Shown here piece after piece: positions 10,615-20,479 of a stretch of 64,000 nucleotides of DNA. The translations under genes were made by a program, and so were the position numbers. The notes beneath the pieces are model-generated. The model saw only the letters and a list, made by a program, of their open reading frames with translations, had not been told where the DNA came from and did not search any database. Position 1 is the stretch's first letter. Every line of letters begins with the position of its first letter. Origin of the DNA: Anthoceros angustus (taxonomy: Eukaryota > Streptophyta > Anthocerotopsida > Anthocerotales > Anthocerotaceae); NCBI GenBank assembly GCA_010909165.1, contig VJWM01000106.1, forward strand, positions 124,001 to 188,000. Direction: 5' to 3'.

Positions 10615-13600
10615 CCCGGCGCGCATAATCCGAGGTCGTTAGGAGTCCTCCCAAGGGAATGTCAGCCCGTTTGCCGCGTTTTAACCGTTTCTCACCTCAA
10701 CATCGTGACCGTTTCCGACTCAAACGCACGCACTCACTAGTTCTGCCTAACTATTCATTCATCGAACAGGCCCGGGCGTGGGCACACACGCGTTAAGGAC
10801 TCGTTCGGCGTCAGAACCCTTCTGTCCTCGTTCGTCTAGTCCGATCTCCTCACCACTCTCACTACGTTCACTGTTTTGGAAAAAGGTGGGTGGGCCGCAT
10901 GGTCCGGACCTCCTCCGTCGTTCACCGGCTCCGTCCGGGCTACGCACACCTTCCGAGGTTCCCGGCTCACGTTCGGTCGTCCAGAAGCGTCGGACCGGCG
11001 CCTGGAAGAGCAAGGGTCTCGTCCACTCTTACTGCAGCCACCACACGTTGGGTCCGTCACGGGACCTTGATCGGTCTCTCCGGGGCTGTCGTGCCTTTCA
11101 TTGATCGGGACTCACGTTAGCAAAGAACGACAAGGGTCTACAAGGAAGCGTGGTATCCACCCTAAGAAAAGCATGGATGCTTTACTAGAGCATTGCCTCT
11201 TATACTCGCCCAAGGTCGGGCGTCTTTGTCGCCCTATTCGGCGGGTAGCGATGTCATCGACCCTTCTATCTACCCCCTTCCGCCTATCTCCGTCGTCGGC
11301 CGGTGGGCACAGGGGTACCCAGGATTACGCCTCGTGGCCGATGATCCAACTCCACCTTACTGACGGTTGCAGGCGCGCAGTCGGATCAAGTGGTAGGGCC
11401 TTCCCTTCCCGGAATCTCGCCGTTGGAGCTCGTGATCCGACAACTTGCGGTAACCACCACATCCTCCTCTCGGGCCCCGAGTGGGTCCCAGCCAAGACCA
11501 CCAAGGTGCACTCACTTTGAGCCATAGATTTGGTGACTTCCTCTCTCCTCAGTCTCGGACCTCGGGGTCCAGTCGATTTGAGTCCGATCTTCAAGGATTG
11601 GCCTTATATGTCGGAGTCCGGGACCTGAGGTTCGGTCTCATCTGTTCGGACCTCGGGGTCCAGGCTTTCCAAGTCGGGGTGGGACCTCCGATCTAGGACT
11701 TCCCGGTTCTTGGACTTCTGGGGGTCCATGCCCACTCATCGGACCCCCCTCCTAGCTCAGGTCCCGCTGGTCCCCTCCCTCTCTACCCCTTTCGAGGTCC
11801 TCGTTCCTATTCTCCCCAGAGGGTTGCGGTGGCTTACCTCATGTTACTTACGTCAGCGCGTGCTCCTCTTGGGGTTCCTCCTCCATTTGGTCGTCACTCG
11901 AACAATGCCACCAAGGCCCCGGTGCTGTCCCCTTGCCCTTCTTCTCCCCCCACTCCTTCCGATCCTTGGGAGGTCCGATTGTCGCGGGTGGCGTGAAGCT
12001 TCAAAGCCTTGAGGAGCTCCGGCTGGTAGTAGGCAAAATCCGTGGCCTGGCTGGATTGCCTCTTCCACATGCGCCGGGCACCCGATACTCTCTTAGCCAT
12101 AGGTGCTTGAGCCGAGCGTGTTGCCAGCTTTCGGCCCGCTTCCATCGCCGAGTTCGTCCGGTTGGAGCCGGCAGAGCCAGCCACTAGGGAGGCCTCCATG
12201 CCTCAGCCACTGCCCACCGCCTCCTCGCCTGGCATCCCACCAGCCTCGCCATGGCGCGTACCTCCGCCTTCCCAACCTGGACCGGCAGCTTCTTTCCAAG
12301 GCCCGCTTCCATTCATTCCGGCCTCAAGCTCCTCCCTTCCAGGCGGTCCAACTCCGCCCGGTCCCTTGCTTCGCCCGAGTTCTTCTCCATTTCGGCGATA
12401 TCCTCCTTGTTCCATCGCCTCACCTCCTCCGTCCTCAGCGAGCTTGTCGCATCTCCCGCCGTGGTCCGCGAGCTCCCGGAGGCTCCATGCGCTGGCCGTG
12501 TCTTGGGCTGTAGCTCAAGATCTCCTTCTTGATCCTCCATCTCCTCCAGCTGTTCCTCCACTCCACGCCAGGCGGAGATCCTCCATCTCCCTGCTACGGC
12601 CTCCTTCTTCGTGACGACTGGGTCTGCGTCGCCACTACTTTCCGCTACTCTCGATACCTTCATTGGTCCTGCACTGATTCGAATCTCGGTATCATTTTAG
12701 CCGGCTCACCTCCAGCGCCGCCTTCACACGAGCCTCCGGGCGCTGTTGTTCTGTCGAGCCGCCTCGGCGGTCTCGAGCCGCTCCGCCTGCCTTGGGCTTG
12801 CCTCCACTCTCCTACTGCCGCCATCAGAGTCCTCTGCCCGGGCTTGGGCCTCTCTAGCAGTTTGTACCGGGTTGCGACTTTGTAAAGGACCTTAGTCCGG
12901 TCTTCTGGCAGACCGGACCTCCCGCCACACGCCTTTCCCTCCTCGATTCGGCTGAGACCGCCTTCTTCTTGGCGCTTGGGCCACCGCCTCCCCGAGGAGC
13001 ACCATGCGCCTCAGGTGGCCTCTACTTCACAGGTCTTCTGCTTAGAGGCCCAGAGCATACCGTCCATGGCGTTTGCCGGGACTCGCCGTGTTTCTTCCAC
13101 GCCACGGCCGGAGGCACCCAAGAAGTGCCAAAAGCGGGCATCTCCCGATCCGTTAAGGACCGCTGCATCGAGTGACTCGGACTTGGCCTCCGGACTCGGG
13201 ACATGACCCTCAGTCGGTTCAACCAGTCCTAAATCTCCTTGGCGTTTGGCCGCTAACTCCTTCTCCGCCCGCGCTTTGGAGGTGAAACCCGAATTGCGTT
13301 TGCTTCTTCACGCCGGGAGCAGGGACGCTCACGGTGTGGTTGCGCGGTGACCTCCTGCGCCTTGGCGTTTGGCCGCTAACTCCTTCTCACGGCTTCCTCC
13401 GCCCCACCATCTGTAGGTAGGGGCAAAGGAACCGATACGCTCCTTGGCGCTTCATTGGCGGGAGCTGCTTCCGCCTTTGATTTACTCGTCCCGTGCCTCT
13501 GGGTCAGTGGGTTGCCGGTGGGCGTGCCAGCCCTTCCCGTAGGTGCTCCGTCGTCGCGGGGCCTCCGGAACCAAAGGAGGGAGGTGGTGAATATCCTCCC

Positions 13601-13966
13601 ATACCTCCGGGCGAGGGTCCGTTCCAGTCGAATGGAATCCGGGATCCCTTCCCAATCGTCCTCCTCCCGGGCCCGTTTGGCCTTAGGAGGTCGGACCTCC
13701 GCCTCTTGCGCCTTCGATCCTTCCCGCTCCACCTCTGGTTGGGCCGCCAGCCCTTTCCGGAGCGCCCGCTCCTCTTCTCCCTCCTTCAGGAGGTTGAGGT
13801 GTCCCCATACATGGATGAGGAAGGGTGACAGTGCTGATGGAGGTGGCTTCTCGCTCCGTAGCTTCCTGGCCTCCTGGTTGATCCAGGAGAGGATGATACG
13901 CCCCCAGTCGGCCCTTTTCCCTCGCTGTAGGGCGTGCAGGAACACCAAAAGATTGTCACCAAGGTG
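10615..13966 (-). mobile_element. GC-rich retroelement block (i), 5'-truncated
   Basis: The first of three related blocks. Read on the minus strand it starts inside the gag-like ORF (about 13966), passes a coiled-coil-rich stretch (about 12.2-13.3 kb) and a zone of GGTCCGGACC-like palindromes (about 11.55-11.70 kb). It then reaches a TATA-like box (AGTATAAGAGG-type, here GAGTATAAGAGGC near 11191-11206) and ends near 10615. The same order and similar sequence occur in the blocks at 20.5-26.5 kb and 28.1-32.7 kb. Boundaries are approximate and a second LTR is not visible. No reverse transcriptase lies inside the block. Confidence 0.6.
13376..13948 (-). pseudogene. gag-like ORF of the GC-rich element family (partial)
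   Basis: A 190-codon open frame with GKRADWGRIILSWINQEARK and FLIHVWGHLNLLKEGEEERA, followed by a basic-acidic linker (KAKRAREEDDWEG) and the shared signature IPDSIRLERTLARRYGRIF. The block at 21.5-21.9 kb on the plus strand carries the matching RIPDSI...KYGKKFR, so this protein defines the family. It resembles gag-like ORF1 or plant-transposon domains of Athila-type elements, but I cannot name the Pfam family with certainty. The frame is open on its own, but its N-terminal part is missing because the block is truncated at 13966. Confidence 0.55.
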
Positions 13967-14500
13967 ATTTCATATCTTCAATTTCATTTTTTTTTAATTT
14001 TACTAGTCAACTAACAATGAGATGAATATAGTTACCGAGTTTGTACTCTCCAAATCCAATTAATTGTTTGTGGTGAGAGATGCTCCCTTTGTTCAGTGAT
14101 AGCGCTTCTTTTGAAGATTTGTATCAATCTCTCAAACAATGAAAATTTTGAAAGGTAACCAGCCCGTGTAGTTTCACGAATGGTAGATTGGCAATATTTC
14201 CCGACGATAGTTTGTCCAGCGTGACCTTTTTCAAAGATTCTCTGAAATTGCTTGCAATATGTGAACACTCTACAAACTCTTTAAAATCCAATGTACATTG
14301 TTTTCTTCCAAGTGAAGTTCCGTCCATGCGTCTCCCACCTGTGCTAGTATATTGTGCAAAACACAACAAGCTACAACCCACCGTACCACTTCCTACATGT
14401 TTCGGGCTAAGTTGATTTACTGCCTAAGTTCTCGTAGAGATCCCCATCTTCACCTTAGAATACCAATGCAATGTTCATTACAAACTCTTCTCTTTGCAAG
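13967..14500. other. AT-rich intergenic DNA, no gene
   Basis: Sharply lower GC than the block before it. Short minus-strand frames (14032-14381) have no recognised domain. Confidence 0.35.
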
Positions 14501-14925
14501 TTAAAGTTTGAATTCTCTAACACATTGGAAGGTGGAGATTTGAAAGCTTCAATACAAAAGGGAGATAAACCATAAGCAAAATCAGTTAGCACAATAGTTA
14601 AAGTTTGAATTCTTCAGCGCATTGGAAGTTGGATATTTGAAAGCCGCAATACAAAAGGGAGATAAACCATAAGTAGAATCAGTTAGCACAATAGTTAAAG
14701 TTTGAATTCTCTAGCGCATTGAAATCTGGAGATTTGAAAGCCGGAATACAAAAGGGAGATAAACCATAAGCAGAATCAGTTAGCATAATGGTTAAAGTTT
14801 GAATTCTCAAGCGCATTAGGAGCTGGAGATTTGAAAGCTGGAATACAAAAGGGAAATAAACCATAAGCAAAATCAGTTAACACAAAAGTTAAAGTTTGAA
14901 TTGTCTAGCGAATTAGAAGCAAGGA
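14501..14925. repeat. 97-bp tandem repeat, ~4.4 copies
   Basis: The anchor TTAAAGTTTGAATTC begins at 14501, 14598, 14695 and 14792, and a diverged TTAAAGTTTGAATTG at 14889: an exact 97-bp period with scattered substitutions and no indels. 97 is not a multiple of three, so this is not a protein repeat. Confidence 0.95.
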
Positions 14926-15092
14926 TGAACTCTACATGTCAAAAGTGGGCAAAAGGGTCATTATATAACTTCATTCGTTAAAAAACAAAGAAAACTCCAC
15001 ACCCTCGTGGACAGCCTACATGAAAAACTATGATGCATTAGTCCACATCGTACATAATTTGCAAGTTGATGGAATACCTACAAGTCAGACAT
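14926..15092. other. AT-rich spacer, no gene
   Basis: Short AT-rich sequence between the tandem array and the methyltransferase pseudogene, with nothing recognised. Confidence 0.4.
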
Positions 15093-16690
15093 CTATTGTA
15101 GAGCACATACATCTTTCAAGGAAAAGTAAATGAATGTGAAGGAATCATCGGCCGGATTCTCATGGTTCCTTTCCCGCGACGAGGGAACAGAGACTGCCGT
15201 ATTGGCGGCATGTTCTTGCTTCTCGGGTGCGGGTGTAGGTTCATCTTTTTTGTCACATATCAGCAGATGCCCCTTGCCATCCTTTCGATACATGGCCATA
15301 TGTATGGCCAAGCCTGCAGTTATCAGCCATTGCATACAAGTCATGTCGAAGGCTTGCCCGATCAACCTGCACCGGAATGATTCAAACACACCAGGCGTGT
15401 GAGTGCCACCTGCACGAAATCCCATGGCCCGTTCTCGCTCTGTTATTGTAGGCTCCCCTACTTCATTTCCCTTTGTGTCTAGCACCATGCCTTCTCCTCC
15501 TTTCCTAACGCATAGGACTGCACGGTCTTAACGAGCGTGGGCCATGCCCTTCTTGGTTTTTCCACCACGTTCACTGGGTAGTGGGGTAACTTATCTCCCT
15601 TGCGCACTTGTTGTGAACGTTGTCCTGGACCCAGGATGTCATCTACATAAGCATTACCGGTATAATTAGCGGTGATACCTTAGGGGCCGCCCACATTGGT
15701 CCAAAAAGCACCCGATCGGCGTATGAGCGGTGCCGCATCCACAATAAACTCCTCCCCCAGCCAACTACTGAGTCGCCCATATTGTTTTCTAACATACTCA
15801 CGTCTGTCGAAAGCACCACACACGTTTCCGAGCACATACCAACAGGATGGGTTAGTCGCCTGCACTTCCTGCAAGATCCGAATGACTTCCACTACCAATT
15901 CCATGCCATTGCCTGCGCCACGGCCGGCTCTGGAAAAAGTTTTGCATTCCCATCCCGCGATCAACATATCTACCGTGCACCCAATGGCTTCAATCTGTCG
16001 CTTTCCTACCAATAGGATGTCCGCAGGCAGCCTGCTCTGGCATCCTTTGATTCCCTCTTTGCTCAACAATGTGGGGTACTCCCTCTGCAGCCGAATGATT
16101 CTGGTCCTGGCCACCGCACGCGCCCTCTCATCCAGGTCGACACATGTATATTTTCTTATCTGAATGCCACTCCTCAGCACTGTCTCTAACCCGCTGCTGA
16201 TCCCGGAGCACAGCTCCATCAGATGAATGCCCCCTTTTCCTTTGGCAGCTGGTTTCAAATGTTCACCACACAAGCTGGTAAGCCCGGACACTATGTCGAC
16301 CTCGGCGGACGCCTTTTTCATCCAAGCCTGCATTGCTTGTTTAAATGGCTGCATCTTGACTCCCAGATCTCGCAAACTAACCATGGGCACATCCATTGCC
16401 CTTTCCAGCAAGAGCTCCATACTGGGCGACTTTCTTTCTGAGGGGTTGACGGACTCATGATCTTCCACCTGCCTGAAGGACGCGGGCATTTTGAGTTGAT
16501 TCCTCGCCTCAGTCCTTTTTCCTTTGACACCTTCCCCCATGTCAGTGTAACCTCTCATGCCAGGGACCATCCCCATGGTCATCAGTGCGTATACGTCCTG
16601 ATATGAATCATACTCCTCACAAGTGGTATTCGCGACTCCTGGTGTGCTTGCATTCATTGCTAACTGGATCCTGCAGACTGTGCACCTCAC
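15093..16690 (-). pseudogene. cytosine-5 DNA methyltransferase, frameshifted, within retroelement DNA
   Basis: Two minus-strand frames make up one methyltransferase. Frame one (15680-16690, 336 codons) has the SAM-binding motif I (LMELCSGISSGLE, residues 158-169), a motif IV-like loop GWECKTFSRAGRGAG with the candidate nucleophile Cys249, a motif VI-like WYVLGNV and a motif VIII-like FWTN. Frame two (15093-15488) carries the C-terminal motifs EPTITERERAMGFRAG and RCRLIGQAFDM (IX/X). Between them (15489-15679) the target-recognition region is present but spread over other frames (DDILGPGQRSQQ, KGDKLPHYPVNVV), so at least two frameshifts exist. Codon 288 (15827-15829) is GGA, giving GNV where C5-methyltransferases have the catalytic ENV. 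Retrotransposon-borne C5-methyltransferases are known from algae and dinoflagellates (from memory). Here gypsy debris adjoins it in the opposite orientation, so the carrier is unproven. Confidence 0.78.
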
Positions 16691-16739
16691 TGAGAAGCGC
16701 CTTCCGAGTATAACTCACCGCTGGTTTCATCTTATCACC

Positions 16740-19690
16740 CAGCCGATCCCCAACTCCTTTGGGCTTAAGTTCTGGGTGAGCTTGCCAACATGGCTCATTC
16801 AGCTGTTCCATGGGGTCCTGCGGGGTACAGCGGCTCAGTGGTATCGGAGGAAATCTGAGCCGCCTCGAGCACCCACACGCAACCTTGAGCATTGAAGGAT
16901 GCCTTCTTAGAAAGATTCCGGAATCGATCAAGAAAACTCGTCTTGTCAAACTCGAGAACAGGCGAGGAAAGGCGGAGAAGTTGGGATCGTACATCGAGCG
17001 GTTCTCGCTGGGCACCCCACTCACTACCATGCGGTGATGCGTTGGTTGGCGGTGGCTTATCAAGCCAATGGCTAAGCACGTCTTCTTGTTGGCGAAGAAG
17101 GATGTGAGCAAGGCGGTCGGGCGGCGGAGAACTATGAAGAATCGATGCACCAGCGGCGGAGGGGACTCCTCGGGAGGAAAGAAGAAAAGAAGAAGCGGGG
17201 TCGGACTCCGAGATGAAGAACCCTCGGAAGAGGAGGATGATGAGACCGAGGTAGCATCGGAGGAGGAAGAGGACTCTCAGAAGAATCCGAGGATGTCATG
17301 GAAGAAGAAGAACCCGAGAGAATTAAGAAGAAAAAGCCCGTGGTCGGTGGAAGAAGGAGGTCATGATGCATGCCGTGCAGAGGTCCCTGACCAGCTCCTT
17401 TGAAGGAAGCGGGGCTGAGGAAGATCTAGGCAGGTAATGAAGAGGGTGGAGGAGTTGACGATCAACGGTGAAGGATAAGAAGGCGTGGCCACCAGTCCGG
17501 ACTCATCATGGTGTGCGGTGTGTCACCAACATGGGCATTGAGGCTAGCGCCCCTCGGACCCGTGAACCGGTGGAGTATGACTACGGGGAAGAGTCGAGCA
17601 GTGGGAGGATGCATACCAAGTGCAAGAAGCACCACGGGACACGGTATCCCGGGCGATGTACCCCACTGGTCATCGTGCATCGACCTCCGTCTGACACCGC
17701 ATGGAGCCCCAGAATTCTCGGCGGCGGTGGTGCTGCTGGGCTTGGGAACCCGGGCACTACTCCAAGCGTGTCCATACCCCACTCGGCAAGGCAGCAGGGA
17801 CTTTGAGCTGTGTGGAGGCGAGGCGGGGCACATGGCGGGCGGTACCTTGTGTCGAATCCTCGTTCGGGCAGTGCGCTCGCCACCCAGCGGGGGGCCGCAC
17901 CTCGCCTCCCTCCTAAGTGCCGATGCTACAGTTGAAGGCCTTGGTTGGCGGAGTGGGAAGGGCAGGGAAGCTTGGGGCAGTGGTCGAGCAAGTTCGGCTA
18001 AGGAGGAGGCGGACTGGAGTCTTGGAAGTGTCAACGAAGCCGAAAGGAGGCGAAAGGAAAGGAGGCAGTTTAAGAGGAAGAAAAATGGGGATACGGATAC
18101 GGAGGGCCAGGACACTGCGAAGGAGGCCAGCCAGGAGGCGAGTTAAATCAGCTCTGCGGAAGAAGCAGACCAAAACCCGGAAATGTCGGAGAAGCGGACT
18201 CACCCAAGGCAACACCCAGTTCCCGGATGTGGTCAGTGGCGGAGATGCTTGAGGAAGAAATCCGGCGGGACCCAGTGGTCCGACCACCACAGGCGGTGGC
18301 TGGAAGGGTCAAGGGACGTGGACAAAGGAGCCATGCGCCTTTCAAGGTGGCCGACTTGATGATGGACCAACAACACTTGGTGTCCCTTAGGCGGTTGTTA
18401 AAGACAACCCGAGTATCGGCGAAGTCAGGAGGCCATCAGGAGACACAACCAGAACTCCTTGGCCGGAAGGGCAAGCGTGGAGGTAAGTAGTATCTCATAC
18501 GGACCACAGGGCGCCCGATGGTTCGGTGGAAGTGCGGGGTGTGTGATTAAGCGTGCCCTGGACACGGGGTCGAGTGAACCTCATCACGAGGCCACCATGA
18601 AGGCAGGGTTCACCACCTTGAGCCATCCACCAAAACCCTCGGGATGGCGGACATGTCCAGTGAGGAGTTGTCAGTCAAGCCACCATAGCGGGAGCCCCTA
18701 TACATTAGATTTCGTCGTCATCGGACCGCGGACCTGCAGGGTCAGAGGTCTGTTAGGGGCGACCTTGGGGACTCGCTCGAGACAAAACTACACTTGGACG
18801 GAAGGAAATACACTTCAAGCCGGTGTGGGATCAGAAGGTGAGGAAGGGCGGGTGGCGATTACAGGTAAGGACACATCTTGTGGTGGCCAAGCACCACGGA
18901 GGGTACACCTCCGCCGAAGGCAGTGGGGACGATGAGCGAGGATACGAATGAGGACTACCCTTTTCCAAAAATCTCGTGGTCGAAGAAGAAATGGACTACG
19001 GAGGGACACTTTTGGAGGCGGAGGTGATCGATTGCTTCAAGTGGAAGTCGCGGAGGGGCAGACAAAAGGGAACCCCCCTCCGGATGAGGAGGACCCCAGA
19101 AGTGACCGGTTCACCTCGACGAACTCTTGAGAATGGGGAATGCGTGAAGATGAACGCGGGTGAGGATGATGGCTTTGGGCGTGAGTGGCGAGGAAAGAGG
19201 CGGTCAATCCGGCGATGTGGAAGGCGTGGAGGTTCGCCCGGAAATTCCTAAAATTCCGCATGAGGTATGCCATCGGGAAACAAGACCTCACCACGATTGT
19301 TGGGGAATTGAGGTGTTCGCTTTCAAGGTCACGGACATGAAGGGCATTAGCGATGGGGCGAACAGGATAGATCTGAAGCCGAGGCGGTGCTGTTCGGATT
19401 CGGCGTATATGAATCCCAAGCACTCGCTCAAGGTCAAGAGTCTGGATAAGTGTCACAGGCGGACATCATCTTCCCAATCGTGAGTGAGAATGGGTGGCAC
19501 CCTTGTTGTCGTGCGAAGAAAGCGCAGGGCAGTTAGGTCTGTCGGGTGGAGAAAGCACGCCGAGAAGGACCATTTTCCCATGCCTTTGTAGGCGACTCTT
19601 TGGACAAAGGTGGCGGGGCGGATACTCCTTCTTGGGCCCGGCTACTCGGTACGGGCCACGATTAGACCTCAAGATTTTCTTGGTGGTGAC
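16740..19690 (+). pseudogene. Ty3/gypsy gag, protease and N-terminal RT, decayed
   Basis: Plus-strand remnants in correct gypsy order. Gag lies at about 16.78-17.1 kb (FHGVLRGTAAQWYRR, DAFLERFR, KLGSYIERFS, GLSSQW in shifting frames). An acidic-basic gag tail with runs of Glu and Lys follows at 17.1-17.4 kb. A CCHC-like knuckle (WCAVCHQHGH) lies near 17509-17540, and the protease motif ALDTGSS near 18556. The start of the reverse transcriptase (YMNPKHSLKVK, VVVRKK, EKDHFPMPL, KVAG) lies at 19.38-19.65 kb. Many frameshifts occur. The RT stops at about 19690, where antisense gypsy sequence begins. Confidence 0.75.
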
Positions 19691-20475
19691 TGCTGCATAA
19701 TGTCCACCACCTAGTCCTTGCATGCCCTTTATTACCACCTCCGTCTCACTTTGTTGGGTACCTTCGTTCCATGGCCCCACCTTAAAGATGCAACCGTTAT
19801 ACAACGAAAGGCGTAGTGCACAAGGCTGCCCTGGACCCGGTTCGATTCGTTTGGTAGCTCCATCTCCCATAGGTACCGTTCAACTCCGCGCATAAGAGGG
19901 CCGCCCCGGCTCCCTTCTCACTTAGGCCAGCATCCCTGACTTAGGGTTTGTCCAAATTGTGCTCCTCTGCTTCCTCCTCTATCGCCACCATTCCTCATCC
20001 AGGCGGCATCTTCCGATCTCTGCGGGCCCGTCTTTAATAGGACAAGAGTCGGCGTTTTGGTGTTGCCGTCCTTGCCTAGTCTCCACTCAAATGTGAACTC
20101 CACAGCAAGAATCCACCTCATGATTAAAGGACAAAGTGCTTATTGTGCTTGGTAGTGATCAACATAAAACATGAACTCATTGAAAGGCAGTATGCCCAAT
20201 TTCTTAACGCGTATACCATTCCTAATGCTCTCGCTCCATAGTGTACCTCAATTCTGCGGCATGCTCTTCCAGTAGTAGTAGATTGGATGATCCCTCCGTT
20301 GTCGTCTTTTGGTGAGCACTACTCCCAGGTAAGCGTACACATCCACATACACATGGAACACTTTCCCAGTCAGGTCCTTTTAGTCTTGGGGCCGATCGAG
20401 TGTCTATGGGTCTCTGAATGCCGCCTCCCTCTCTCGGTGTCCAGGTCCATTCTTCCTCCTTCCTGAGTAGCTCTG
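19691..20475 (-). pseudogene. Ty3/gypsy RNase H and integrase zinc domain, decayed
   Basis: Minus strand, 5' to 3': connection/RNase H pieces TELLRKEEEWTWTP, KGPDW, KVFHVYVD, DHPIYYYWK, FNEFMFYVDH and IMRWILAVEFTFEWR (about 20475 down to 20050). The integrase zinc domain follows with LYNGCIFKVGP and GLGGGHYAA (about 19.69-19.83 kb). This continues the reverse transcriptase found at 26.5-27.0 kb. The GC-rich block at 20.48-26.5 kb sits between DFAKR (RT end) and LTELLRK (RNase H start), so it inserted into this element. Confidence 0.75.
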
Positions 20476-20479
20476 TTAG

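Noticed and set aside
14501-14925. CRISPR-like array
   Set aside because: Units are contiguous 97-bp tandem repeats without unique spacers, in a plant nuclear context.
17462-18115. 217-codon minus-strand frame with hydrophobic start
   Set aside because: Antisense to the gypsy gag knuckle and protease region, which has correct family order on the plus strand.
19520-19620. Apparent integrase ending LQRHGKMV on the minus strand
   Set aside because: The same bases read on the plus strand as consecutive RT motifs at correct spacing, a stronger match.
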